Position numbers and translations under genes: made by a program. A model generated the notes under the pieces. That model had not been told where the DNA came from. It saw only the letters and a list, made by a program, of their open reading frames with translations, and searched no databases. A stretch of 64,000 nucleotides of DNA, from assembly GCA_016722445.1 (NCBI GenBank), contig JADKIZ010000001.1, positions 406,397-470,396 of the forward strand, read 5' to 3'. Position 1 is the first letter of the stretch. Each line of letters starts with the position of its first letter. Below, in pieces: positions 27,310 through 36,392 of the stretch. Source of the stretch: Flavobacteriales bacterium. GTDB taxonomy: Bacteria; Bacteroidota; Bacteroidia; Flavobacteriales_D; Sanyastnellaceae.

Positions 27310-28971
27310 ATGAAAAAGTCGTTTGTATTAGCCCTCTTCTTTACTGTTATCTCAGTAGCACAATATGATGCGCAAACCAGAGAAGAAGCCGTAAAAAAAA
27401 CCTTGAATGAGCGTTTTGAATCTGCTGAAGCGGATATGAAAACCCTCATCGAACGTGAGCCAACCAATGGTGATCATTATTTTGCTGCAGGTGATAACTA
27501 CCTGTATTGGGGAGAACATCAAAGCGAAGCAGAAACCATGTATCGCAAGGGGATTGAGGTTGCTCCCACCAATCCATTAAACTATGCTGGTTTGGGACGT
27601 CTTGCTTGGATGAAAAAAGATGAAGCAATGGCCAATGCACAATTTGCAAAAGCCGTTGAGATCATGAACACCAAATCGAATAAGACGGATAAGACCATCA
27701 AACAAATGGCGTATTTGAAAATGGCAGAAGTACTTCTCCAACCTGACAATCAGAAGTTGGACAAGGCTATTGAATACATCAACGCAGCACTCACCATCAA
27801 CGATAAAAACCCTGAAGTTTACATTCAGCTTGGTGATTATTACAGCCTGCGTGATGGAATTAACCTAAGCAATGCAGTAATGCAATACAACAAAGCATTG
27901 GAAATTGATCCAACATTTCTACGTGCCAATTTGCGCAAGGGCGTTTTATATACCAAAGTAGAGAGCTACGATGAAGCACTCAACTTTTATGAGACAGCTA
28001 TTGGCATTGATCCAACCTTTGCACCAGCATATCGTGAGAAGGCGGAGTTGCTTTACAAGGCTCAACGATATCCAGCAGCCATTGAGAATTATGCAAAATA
28101 TCTCGAGCTGAACAAAAGCTGCAGGGTTGAACAGCGTTACGCAAGTTTCGTCTTTTTGACCAAAGATTATAAAAAAGCCATTACCGCACTTGAAGAAGCA
28201 TTGCCTTGTGACCCAAACAATGGTTTCATGTACCGTTTGCTTGGTTATAGTTATTATGAAACCGGAGACTTTGCAAAAGGAATGGAAAACATGGATAAAT
28301 TCTTTGACATTGCGACCAAAAACGGAAAGCCAACCATACTCGGCAGCGACTATGGCTACAAAGGAAAATTGCTTTCTAAATCAGGACAAGATTCTTTGGC
28401 ACTCGATGTATTGAAAATGGCAGTAGAAAAAGATCAGGAGTACATTGATGGCTATGCCGAAATCGCAGCGATTTATTTCAAACAGAAAAAGTATGGAGAT
28501 GCGGCTCAATACTATCAACTGAAAGTTGACAAAAGCAAAGAGCCAAGTCAACTTGACTATTATTACGTTGGTCAAGCAAGATACTTCAACAAAGAATATG
28601 CTATTGCGGATGAGGCATTCTCTAAAGCAATCAGCAAATACCCTGATGCCAACTTCTGGAGAGGACGTTGCAATCACAAACAAGAGATCAATCCTGATGA
28701 GCCGGTAGGACTTGCAAAGCCATATCACGAAGCTTATATCAAAGCGGTAGGAACAGATCCAAAAAGAATTGAAGCAAACAAGAAAAACTTGATTGAATCA
28801 TATGGATACCTTGGAGTTCTATATGGCAAACAAAAAAACTACGATTGCTCTAAAGCAGCTTGGACAAAGGTTCTCGAACTCGATCCTGCTCATAAGATTG
28901 CAAACGACGTGATGCTTGATGAAAATATCAAAGCTGCGCCAGGCACTTGTGTACTGATTCCAGTAGAATAA
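27310..28971 (+). CDS. Exported tetratricopeptide-repeat protein
   Basis: A 553-residue periplasmic protein. MKKSFVLALFFTVISVAQYDAQ forms the signal peptide; the open frame extends 12 codons further up without a better start. The rest is a series of TPR units (for example YLYWGEHQSEAETMYRKGI, NPEVYIQLGDYYSLRDG, and YKKAITALEEALPCDPNNG) along the whole length, forming a helical solenoid for protein contacts. In Bacteroidota such TPR proteins commonly follow a TonB/PstS-like cluster, and here it lies 25 bases after the PstS-like gene. A bidirectional terminator follows. Confidence 0.88.
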   Translation: MKKSFVLALFFTVISVAQYDAQTREEAVKKTLNERFESAEADMKTLIEREPTNGDHYFAAGDNYLYWGEHQSEAETMYRKGIEVAPTNPLNYAGLGRLAWMKKDEAMANAQFAKAVEIMNTKSNKTDKTIKQMAYLKMAEVLLQPDNQKLDKAIEYINAALTINDKNPEVYIQLGDYYSLRDGINLSNAVMQYNKALEIDPTFLRANLRKGVLYTKVESYDEALNFYETAIGIDPTFAPAYREKAELLYKAQRYPAAIENYAKYLELNKSCRVEQRYASFVFLTKDYKKAITALEEALPCDPNNGFMYRLLGYSYYETGDFAKGMENMDKFFDIATKNGKPTILGSDYGYKGKLLSKSGQDSLALDVLKMAVEKDQEYIDGYAEIAAIYFKQKKYGDAAQYYQLKVDKSKEPSQLDYYYVGQARYFNKEYAIADEAFSKAISKYPDANFWRGRCNHKQEINPDEPVGLAKPYHEAYIKAVGTDPKRIEANKKNLIESYGYLGVLYGKQKNYDCSKAAWTKVLELDPAHKIANDVMLDENIKAAPGTCVLIPVE

Positions 28972-28988
28972 AAAATTCTGATATGATT

Positions 28989-29014
28989 AAAAGGCCGCTG
29001 AACAGCGGCCTTTT
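28989..29014. terminator. Bidirectional Rho-independent terminator
   Basis: AAAAGGCCGCT (28989-28999) and AGCGGCCTTTT (29004-29014) form a perfect 11-base stem with a GAAC loop. It lies between the convergent TPR and alpha/beta hydrolase genes and gives a T-run on either strand. Confidence 0.93.
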
Positions 29015-29017
29015 CTA

Positions 29018-29770
29018 TTATTCACTCACTGTATGTAAGATTCTTTGAATAAATTCTATGGACGCTTTGGTGGCCTCGATATGTCCCATATGGCCAATTT
29101 CCGGTTCCACATGCATCAGCGCTCCGGGCAATTGGCTTACCTCGTTATTCAACACGTCCATTGGCAACGAATTGTCATGATCACCAAGAAAATAGAACAA
29201 TGGAAAACTTCTTTTTTGCAGCAAAGCCACTTGATCTATGCGCGAAATCATCACTTCCTGAGACGCGACGATTGTTTCCAACGAGAGTTGTTTGGCATAA
29301 TTGATTTGTTTCTCAATTGCCGCGCTATATAAAGACTTTGTTTTTTCATAGAAAATGCTGTTGATCATCGTATTCACATACAATTCCTTGTTGCTTTTTG
29401 CAGCGCTGATTGCACGCGTCCGGTCGTCGAGTTTCTGTTGATGATCGGCGCTCGCCTTAGAATGAAACAAACAAAGTCCAGTGACCTGATCGCGAATCAT
29501 TCCGACCAAAGAAGAGGCCAAATAGCCCCCCATGGAATGCGCAATAATGAAGACCTTTTCATCCGATTCTAAATTCAACTGCGAGAGAATATTCTGACAC
29601 CAGACGTCCGCTGTGTGAACTTCAGGTACAATCAAATTTTTACCATGGCCTGGCAATTCAGGGGTATTGACGATGTAGTTTCTTTTTGAAATACCAGAAA
29701 TAATAGATTGCCACATTCCTGCATTTTCCAGAAATCCATGAATAAAAACAAGACGTTTGTTTTCGGCCAT
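29018..29770 (-). CDS. Alpha/beta-fold hydrolase
   Basis: A 250-residue soluble protein with the alpha/beta hydrolase fold. The oxyanion segment is FIHGFLENAGMW near the N-terminus, the nucleophile elbow is IAHSMGGY (Ser near residue 80), the acid is likely Asp in LGDHDNSLP, and the catalytic His is in IGHMGHIE. It has a lid region in the middle. The family includes MenH-like, bromoperoxidase-like and ester-hydrolysing enzymes; the substrate cannot be inferred. It lies 20 bases downstream of the nifU-like gene and may share its transcript. Confidence 0.88.
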   Translation of the reverse strand: MAENKRLVFIHGFLENAGMWQSIISGISKRNYIVNTPELPGHGKNLIVPEVHTADVWCQNILSQLNLESDEKVFIIAHSMGGYLASSLVGMIRDQVTGLCLFHSKASADHQQKLDDRTRAISAAKSNKELYVNTMINSIFYEKTKSLYSAAIEKQINYAKQLSLETIVASQEVMISRIDQVALLQKRSFPLFYFLGDHDNSLPMDVLNNEVSQLPGALMHVEPEIGHMGHIEATKASIEFIQRILHTVSE

Positions 29771-29790
29771 AAATCAGAATCAAGAAATAA

Positions 29791-30438
29791 TCAGACTGAT
29801 TCAGCTACAACTTCTTCGACAATATCAGGCATTTTCGCTTTGAGCAGGTTTTCGATTCCTCCTTTCAGTGTCATGGTAGAAGAAGGACATCCACTGCACG
29901 ATCCTTTTAGTTGAACATAAACTTTTTTATCCTTATAGGCCATAAAATCAATAGCGCCTCCATCCGACTCCACAGCAGGTCTTACAAATTCGTGAAGCAA
30001 AAAACGAATTTCGTCATCATATTCGGTAGGCTGAAATTGACTGTAGTCGGTAGATGGCGTATGTAAAGCTTTAACAGGATCAACATCAGATTCGCGTGTC
30101 CTGTTCAACAAATCGGCGGTAATCGCACTCACTGTGATTTCATGATCCATGAGCCATTCGCGAATGTATTCTCTCAATTGTTGAACGATCATATCCCAAC
30201 CCAAAGATTCATCTTTCAGAACAGTGACATAATTCCCACTGATGAAAACACTTTGAACAAAAGGGAAATTGAACAATTCTTCTGCAAGAGGAGAAGATCC
30301 GCGCGCTTCATTCTTATTGCGGTATTCTACTTGAAGACCACCTGTGATCAGCGCTCTGTCTGCAACAAACTTCATGGCTGCCGGATTAGGAGTCATTTCA
30401 GCATAAACTGAAGTCGGAATTTTCTTCTTGGTTTCCAT
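29791..30438 (-). CDS. NifU-family iron-sulfur scaffold (Nfu type)
   Basis: A 215-residue protein with an N-terminal Nfu/Scaffold-N domain (about 8-95; TPNPAAMKFVADRAL) and a C-terminal NifU domain (about 130-210) holding CSGCPSS, the CxxC pair that binds a 4Fe-4S cluster between two subunits. It delivers clusters to target apoproteins. A TAAATTTG element ends only 5 bases upstream of the ATG reverse complement on the minus strand, suggesting a leaderless or nearly leaderless message. Divergent from the amidohydrolase gene. Confidence 0.93.
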   Translation of the reverse strand: METKKKIPTSVYAEMTPNPAAMKFVADRALITGGLQVEYRNKNEARGSSPLAEELFNFPFVQSVFISGNYVTVLKDESLGWDMIVQQLREYIREWLMDHEITVSAITADLLNRTRESDVDPVKALHTPSTDYSQFQPTEYDDEIRFLLHEFVRPAVESDGGAIDFMAYKDKKVYVQLKGSCSGCPSSTMTLKGGIENLLKAKMPDIVEEVVAESV

Positions 30439-30442
30439 AGAG

Positions 30443-30450
30443 CAAATTTA
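30443..30450 (-). promoter_or_regulatory. Putative -7 element directly before the nifU-like gene
   Basis: The minus strand reads TAAATTTG, ending 4 bases before the start codon at 30438. If used, transcription would begin at or near the ATG. Confidence 0.4.
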
Positions 30451-30515
30451 CCACTTATCAAGTACAACAGCATGATGGTCTATTGTTCATTAACATTGCG
30501 CTACACAATTATCCC

Positions 30516-33500
30516 ATGACACAAAAAAGTCTGACCGCCATTTTGCTTTTATTGTTGGTTCATACACTAGCAGCACAACCAACCTATCCTTACAATGGTA
30601 TTTTACCGAAATCAGTTACCACTTTGGCATTGATCCATGGCACCATTGTTCTGGATGATCAGACCAGTATTCAGGATGGCATGATGATCATACAAGACGG
30701 CAGGATAGTCAGTGTTGGTGCACAGTTGAGTATCCCATCCAACGCAGTGATCATTGATTTGGGAGGCAAATATGTTTATCCATCATTCATCGATTTATAC
30801 TCGGATTATGGCATAAGTAACTCAACAGGCCAGACAGAAAAACGAGGCAATCATGAAGTGCCCGCAGCGTTGCCCGCTTCTGACAAAGGCGCCTTTGGGT
30901 GGAATCCCGCCATTAAATCTGAAACCAATGCCTCAACCCTCTTCGTTCCGAAAGATGAATCAGCCAAAGAATTACGCAACATAGGTTTTGGCGCTGTGCT
31001 ATCGCATCGAATGGATGGTATTGCACGCGGTACTGGTGCATTGGTTTGCCTAGCAGATAATCCCAATATTTCTGTGATTCGGCCCATCGCTGCAGCATGT
31101 TATTCCTTCAACAAAGGCACAAGCAATCAGTCTTATCCCTCATCATTGATGGGAAGTATTGCGCTGCTTCGTCAGACTTATTATGATGCAGACTGGTATT
31201 CAAAAGGAGGCTCCAAAGAAGAACGGAACCTATCTCTTGAGGCCTTGAATCTTTCAAAGAAACTACCATCCATTTTTGATGCCGGTGACAAATGGAATGT
31301 CTTGCGCGCAGATAAAATTGGTGATGAGTTTGGTATTCAATACACGATGAAAACTTCTGGAAATGAATATCAACGTTTAGCAGAAATAAAACAAACCGGA
31401 GCATCACTCATCGTGCCCATCAACTTTCCAGATGCCTATGACGTCAGCGATCCGTTCGTGACTCGATTGGTGAGTTTGGAAGAAATGAAACACTGGGAAT
31501 TAGCTCCGGCCAACTGCAGCATGCTTGCCAAAGAAAAAATCAATTTTGCCATTACATCTCATGGATTACAGGACAAAAATCTATTTTTAAAAAATTTACG
31601 AAAGGCAGTTAAACAAGGCTTGAGCGAACAAGATGCTCTTCGTGCTTTGACTACAACACCAGCACAGATTTTACAAGCAGAAAAAGAAATCGGAAAACTT
31701 CAACCCGGTTATTGGGCTAATTTTATCATTACCTCCAAAAACATTTTTGCAGATGATGCCGTCATTTATGAAAACTGGATACAAGGGAAACAATTTATCA
31801 TCGAGTCTTCCAAGAAAAAAAATGTCACCGGAAAATTTCAACTCACCATTTCGAACACCAACTATGACCTCACAGTAAACGATGATGGCGGAAAAAACAA
31901 AGCCTCCATCCAGGTGATACAACCAAGCAAAGACAAAGATGGCAAGGAGATACAGGACACACTGACTTATCCCGTAACACTCACTCTGATGAATGAACAA
32001 CTGTCTATTTCATTCGAAGCGAAAGACAATCAAAACAAAGGTGTCATCAGACTTGCAGGAGATATTTCAGATGATGAAAAGACATGGAGCGGTAAAGGTC
32101 AATTGTCAGATGGAAAATGGATTGATTGGAAATCTTCGAAAACCGCTGAAGCAGAAGTCAAGAAAAACGAGATAAAACCGGACAATGCTCCTATAGAAAG
32201 AGGTGACATTATTTATCCGTTTGTTGCATATGGTTCCAAGTCGGCACCAACACAGGAGACCATTCTGATCATCAATGCTACTATATGGACATCTGACGCA
32301 GCAGGTAAAATTGAGAATGGGCAAATACTTATTTCCGGAGGTAAGATCGTGGCTGTTGGTCAAACCATAGATGCAGGCAAAAGCAATGGCGCCAAAGTAA
32401 TTGACGCCAAAGGCAAACACGTCACTCCTGGAATCATTGATGAGCACTCACACATTGCACTTGAAAGTGTGAATGAAGGATCTCAGGCATCAAGTGCAGA
32501 GGTAGAAGAATCTCGCGTGATTGATCCTGAAGACATCAATATTTATCGCCAGCTTTCAGGAGGGGTAACATGTTCTCAACTCTTGCATGGCAGTGCGAAT
32601 CCAATTGGAGGACAAAGCGCTATCATCAAACTGCGATGGGGCAAGAATGCTGAAGAGATGCTCTTCAAAGGAGCTCCGGGATTCATCAAATTCGCATTGG
32701 GAGAAAATGTCACACAATCCAATTGGTGGAATGATGGTACCCGTTTTCCACAATCGCGCATGGGGGTTGAGCAGATTTATTACGATCATTTTATTCGTGC
32801 AAGAGAGTATGGACAAAAGAAAGAGGCATATCTCTCATCCAGCGTTAAGAAAAATACAACACCTCTCAAACCATTTCGAACTGACATCGAAATGGACGCG
32901 TTATATGAAATTTTACAGAAGAAAAGATTTGTGACATGTCACAGCTATGTTCAAAGTGAAATCAATATGCTGATGCATGTTGCGGACAGCATGCAATTCA
33001 CATTAAACACCTTTACCCACATACTCGAAGGCTACAAGGTTGCCGACAAGATGAAATCGCATGGGTCAGGAGCATCATCGTTCAGTGATTGGTGGGCATA
33101 CAAATACGAAGTAAAAGACGCTATTCCTTACAATGGCGCATTGCTTTGGGAACAAGGAATAACGGTTGCATTCAACAGCGACGATGCTGAAATGGCCAGA
33201 AGGTTGAATCAGGAAGCTGCCAAAGCAGTAAAATATGGCGGCGTGCCTGAAGAAGAAGCATTGAAATTCGTGACCATCAATCCTGCAAAACTTCTTCACA
33301 TTGATAAACAAACTGGTAGTCTTGCCGTTGGTAAAGATGCCGACCTCGTGATTTGGAGTGATCATCCGCTGAGCATATATGCTCGCGCAGAAAAAACATT
33401 TGTCGACGGTGTTTGTTATTATGATGAATCACGTGATCGTGAAATGCGCGCAGTCATGGAAAAAGAGCGAGCGCGACTCATTCAAAAAATGATGGCATCC

Positions 33501-33602
33501 AAACAGAACGGAGATCCCACACAAATGCCAACATTCAAAGACAAAAAACATTTTCATTGCGATACCCTGGATCAAACTTCATTGGGCATTTCATTCAAAT
33601 AA
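30516..33602 (+). CDS. Exported double amidohydrolase-fold protein
   Basis: A 1028-residue exported protein starting MTQKSLTAILLLLLVH (signal peptide ending AAQP); the upstream 11 codons of the open frame are not needed. It contains two amidohydrolase-type domains. The first (about residues 25-430) has the beta-sandwich (GTIVLDDQTSIQDGMMI) but lacks the metal-binding HxH (it reads FIDLYSDYG there). The second (about 590-1005) retains HSH after GIIDEH, CHSY, THILEG and NSDDAE, the metal ligand positions, and the final strand LAVGKDADLVIWS. So only the second domain looks active. Hydrolysis of a peptide or cyclic amide (imidazolonepropionase- or prolidase-like) is plausible; the substrate is unknown. 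The next gene encodes a related, also incomplete, member. Confidence 0.85.
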   Translation: MTQKSLTAILLLLLVHTLAAQPTYPYNGILPKSVTTLALIHGTIVLDDQTSIQDGMMIIQDGRIVSVGAQLSIPSNAVIIDLGGKYVYPSFIDLYSDYGISNSTGQTEKRGNHEVPAALPASDKGAFGWNPAIKSETNASTLFVPKDESAKELRNIGFGAVLSHRMDGIARGTGALVCLADNPNISVIRPIAAACYSFNKGTSNQSYPSSLMGSIALLRQTYYDADWYSKGGSKEERNLSLEALNLSKKLPSIFDAGDKWNVLRADKIGDEFGIQYTMKTSGNEYQRLAEIKQTGASLIVPINFPDAYDVSDPFVTRLVSLEEMKHWELAPANCSMLAKEKINFAITSHGLQDKNLFLKNLRKAVKQGLSEQDALRALTTTPAQILQAEKEIGKLQPGYWANFIITSKNIFADDAVIYENWIQGKQFIIESSKKKNVTGKFQLTISNTNYDLTVNDDGGKNKASIQVIQPSKDKDGKEIQDTLTYPVTLTLMNEQLSISFEAKDNQNKGVIRLAGDISDDEKTWSGKGQLSDGKWIDWKSSKTAEAEVKKNEIKPDNAPIERGDIIYPFVAYGSKSAPTQETILIINATIWTSDAAGKIENGQILISGGKIVAVGQTIDAGKSNGAKVIDAKGKHVTPGIIDEHSHIALESVNEGSQASSAEVEESRVIDPEDINIYRQLSGGVTCSQLLHGSANPIGGQSAIIKLRWGKNAEEMLFKGAPGFIKFALGENVTQSNWWNDGTRFPQSRMGVEQIYYDHFIRAREYGQKKEAYLSSSVKKNTTPLKPFRTDIEMDALYEILQKKRFVTCHSYVQSEINMLMHVADSMQFTLNTFTHILEGYKVADKMKSHGSGASSFSDWWAYKYEVKDAIPYNGALLWEQGITVAFNSDDAEMARRLNQEAAKAVKYGGVPEEEALKFVTINPAKLLHIDKQTGSLAVGKDADLVIWSDHPLSIYARAEKTFVDGVCYYDESRDREMRAVMEKERARLIQKMMASKQNGDPTQMPTFKDKKHFHCDTLDQTSLGISFK

Positions 33603-33608
33603 AATCAA

Positions 33609-34937
33609 ATGATGAACAAGCAATTCAATATAATCTTGGTTGTTTTGATGGTGATGTGCAGCAAAATCGAATTGACTGCGCAGCAAAACCCAACACCTTC
33701 ACCAAAACAAAGCAAGTCGGTGCTCATCCTCAATGGCATTGCACATATCGGTAATGGTGAAAAAATTGAGAATTCCGCTATAGGTTTCAAGGACGGAAAA
33801 CTCACCTTGGTGGCAGATGCCCGAGTGATCAGGATTGATATGTCTGCATACGACACGATTATTTATGCAGATGGCTCACACATTTATCCTGGATTCATTG
33901 CCACCAATTCAACACTTGGATTGTTGGAGTTGGATTTGGTTAGGCAAACCAATGACGAAAGTGAAACTGGCACATTTAAGCCATCCATCAGATCTGCCAT
34001 TTCATATAACACTGATTCGGAAATCATACCAACAGTGAGAAGCAATGGAGTGCTGATGGGACAGATCACACCGCGTGGTGGCGTAATCAGCGGTACATCA
34101 TCAGTCATGCAATTTGATGCCTGGAATTGGGAAGATGCGCTGATTCGGGAGGATGATGGCGTTCATCTCAATTGGCCTGGTGTTTATCACAGACATTACG
34201 ACAAAGGAAAAATTTCCATTGAAAAAGTAAAGACCTACGACCAGCAATTGCGCGAAATACAATCCTTTTTTCGAGACGCCAAAGCTTATTGCTCTGCAGG
34301 AAAACAAACACTCATCGACTTGAGATTTGCTGCTTTATGTGATTTGTTGTCAGGTAAAAAAATCCTGTATGTGCATGCTTCGGATGCAAAAGCCATGACG
34401 GAAGCCATCAATTTTAAAGTGGAGTTTAGCATTCCGAAAATGGTGATTATTGGTGGTTACGATGCATATCTGATCGCCGACCAACTGGTGTCGCACAGCA
34501 TTCCAATCATGCTTGAGCGCATTCATTCATTGCCGAGATTCAACGAAGATGATGTTGACCTGCCCTACAAACTTCCCAAACTTCTATATGATGCTGGAAT
34601 CAAATTCTGCATACAAAATGAAGGAGATATGGAAAGAATGGGCGCTAGAAATTTACCGTTTCACGCAGGAACCGCTGTGGCTTACGGACTTCCATACGAA
34701 GAAGCCGTGAGGGCATTGACCCTGGCCCCAGCGCAAATACTTGGAATTGACGAAACTTGCGGTTCACTGGAGTCTGGAAAAGATGCGACGCTGTTTATTT
34801 CATCCGGTGATGCACTTGACATGAAAAGCAATGCGGTAACTGCGGCATTTATTCAGGGTAGACTCATTGATTTGAGCAGCAAACAAACCGAACTTTATCA
34901 CAAATACAAGAAGAAATACGACGAACAGAAAAAGTAA
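33609..34937 (+). CDS. Exported amidohydrolase-fold protein, probably catalytically incomplete
   Basis: A 442-residue exported protein (signal peptide in the first 24 residues, ending LTAQ) of the amidohydrolase superfamily. The beta-sandwich and C-terminal strand are clear (LNGIAHIGNGEKIENS; LESGKDATLFISSGDAL). The HxH position reads FIATNSTLG and the later ligands are also not recognisable, so the usual metal centre is probably absent. It starts 6 bases after the larger double-domain protein and resembles that protein's degenerate first domain, so a paired or heteromeric role is likely. Two adjacent ATG codons open the frame; either could be used. Confidence 0.82.
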   Translation: MMNKQFNIILVVLMVMCSKIELTAQQNPTPSPKQSKSVLILNGIAHIGNGEKIENSAIGFKDGKLTLVADARVIRIDMSAYDTIIYADGSHIYPGFIATNSTLGLLELDLVRQTNDESETGTFKPSIRSAISYNTDSEIIPTVRSNGVLMGQITPRGGVISGTSSVMQFDAWNWEDALIREDDGVHLNWPGVYHRHYDKGKISIEKVKTYDQQLREIQSFFRDAKAYCSAGKQTLIDLRFAALCDLLSGKKILYVHASDAKAMTEAINFKVEFSIPKMVIIGGYDAYLIADQLVSHSIPIMLERIHSLPRFNEDDVDLPYKLPKLLYDAGIKFCIQNEGDMERMGARNLPFHAGTAVAYGLPYEEAVRALTLAPAQILGIDETCGSLESGKDATLFISSGDALDMKSNAVTAAFIQGRLIDLSSKQTELYHKYKKKYDEQKK

Positions 34938-34976
34938 CCGCGGCAGATCACCTCATTTGCCGTTCCTTTGCATTTC

Positions 34977-35714
34977 ATGAAGCTTAGAGCTGAAAACATA
35001 GTACGTCGATATGGCTCCCGCACCGTAGTGAAAGGGGTTTCCTTCGAAGTAAATCAAGGTGAAATTGTTGGACTACTCGGCCCAAATGGAGCTGGAAAAA
35101 CAACAAGTTTTTACATGGTGGTTGGACTGATCAAGCCCAATGAAGGATCGGTCTATCTGGATGACACAGAATTGACCCATGAACCCATGTACAAGAGGGC
35201 GCAATTTGGCGTGGGTTATTTACCGCAGGAAGCGAGTGTGTTTCGGAGATTATCCATTGAAGACAACATCAAAGCGGTACTACAGATGTCGAAGCTTACG
35301 AAAAAAGAACAATCCAACAAGTTGGAGTCACTTCTGGAAGAATTCGGCTTAACCCATAAACGAACCTACATTGGAAATACGCTAAGTGGAGGAGAAAGGC
35401 GGAGGACAGAAATTGCACGCGCACTTGCAACAGATCCTAAGTTCATTCTATTGGATGAGCCCTTTGCAGGAGTAGATCCCATAGCTGTTGAGGACATTCA
35501 AAAAATCGTCTTTCAATTGAAACTGCGGAATATTGGTGTATTGATCACCGATCACAATGTGCAGGAAACGCTATCTATCACAGACCGCGCATATCTATTG
35601 TATGACGGAAGCATCCTGAAAGCTGGCACCGCCGAAGAATTAGCCGCAGACGAACAGGTTAGAAAAGTATATCTAGGTCAAAATTTCGAATTGAAACGGG
35701 TAAAGGTTGGGTGA
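34977..35714 (+). CDS. lptB: LPS export ABC transporter ATP-binding protein
   Basis: ATPase that powers extraction of lipopolysaccharide from the inner membrane with LptF and LptG. The 245-residue protein has Walker A GPNGAGKTT, Q-loop YLPQEASVFRRLS (the RRLS segment is typical of LptB), signature LSGGERRR, Walker B FILLDEPFAGVDP and the switch His in TDHNVQ. An in-frame TTG at 34968 gives three extra residues; I prefer the ATG. LptF/LptG are not in the window. Confidence 0.96.
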   Translation: MKLRAENIVRRYGSRTVVKGVSFEVNQGEIVGLLGPNGAGKTTSFYMVVGLIKPNEGSVYLDDTELTHEPMYKRAQFGVGYLPQEASVFRRLSIEDNIKAVLQMSKLTKKEQSNKLESLLEEFGLTHKRTYIGNTLSGGERRRTEIARALATDPKFILLDEPFAGVDPIAVEDIQKIVFQLKLRNIGVLITDHNVQETLSITDRAYLLYDGSILKAGTAEELAADEQVRKVYLGQNFELKRVKVG

Positions 35715-35719
35715 TCTCT

Positions 35720-36349
35720 CTAAAAAACGAAGGCGGAAAACACTATGAGCAATAAATTTATAACAATAAGGGCATAACAAAATACCTTGTTTCTTTTCTG
35801 TGTTCTTTTCAATTTTGTCAAAGAATAAATCGCCAAAATGATGGCAACTCCAGATATTATAATCCCGATGATGTTTTTGTAAAAAGGCCAGTCATAGCCC
35901 CAGGTCGCCAAAAAAGTAGTCCATCTAGCAAATTCCGTATTCTTTGTAAATTTTTCCTTCCTTTTTTTACTTTTCTTTTTCTTCAATCCAAAATCATCTG
36001 CATCTTGTGATTTATCGGCTTGAGTAAAAACATTGCTTCTGAATGTTACCAACTCTTTTACCAGTGGAATGATTGGAGTAGCGGTGACCTCCACTAGCAC
36101 TTCAGCAGAAGATTCCGGTAATTTCTCGGATAAAGTATCCGCCCCGTTCTGTTGTGTTTGATCAATAACTTCTGCAATTGATTCATCATCCTGTTGAACG
36201 TTTTGTTTTACGCGATTACTTCCTTCAACATACCATCCGCGTTGGTATTTCCGCTTTTGAAATACCGAATCATTTACAACATGAGATGAATTTTTACAGG
36301 AATACAGAAATAAGAATAGCAGCAGCCATAAAACTCGGTTAAAGGTCAT
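35720..36349 (-). CDS. Lipoprotein with C-terminal membrane segments, unknown function
   Basis: A 209-residue protein, start MTFNRVLWLLLFLFLYSC chosen because it begins a lipoprotein signal with lipobox LYSC; the longer frame up to 36415 adds an implausible 22 residues. After the anchor comes a QKRKYQRGWYVE motif that recurs in Bacteroidota lipoproteins of unknown role, an acidic linker, a basic run (KKKKSKKRKEKF), then two hydrophobic segments (about residues 155-175 and 185-205). The mix of lipid anchor and C-terminal transmembrane helices is unusual. It starts 43 bases downstream of the ispG stop and may be co-transcribed; convergent with lptB. Confidence 0.65.
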   Translation of the reverse strand: MTFNRVLWLLLFLFLYSCKNSSHVVNDSVFQKRKYQRGWYVEGSNRVKQNVQQDDESIAEVIDQTQQNGADTLSEKLPESSAEVLVEVTATPIIPLVKELVTFRSNVFTQADKSQDADDFGLKKKKSKKRKEKFTKNTEFARWTTFLATWGYDWPFYKNIIGIIISGVAIILAIYSLTKLKRTQKRNKVFCYALIVINLLLIVFSAFVF

Positions 36350-36392
36350 AAGAGCAAGATTTGATAATTCGAAAATAATCAAAAATTCGGAA

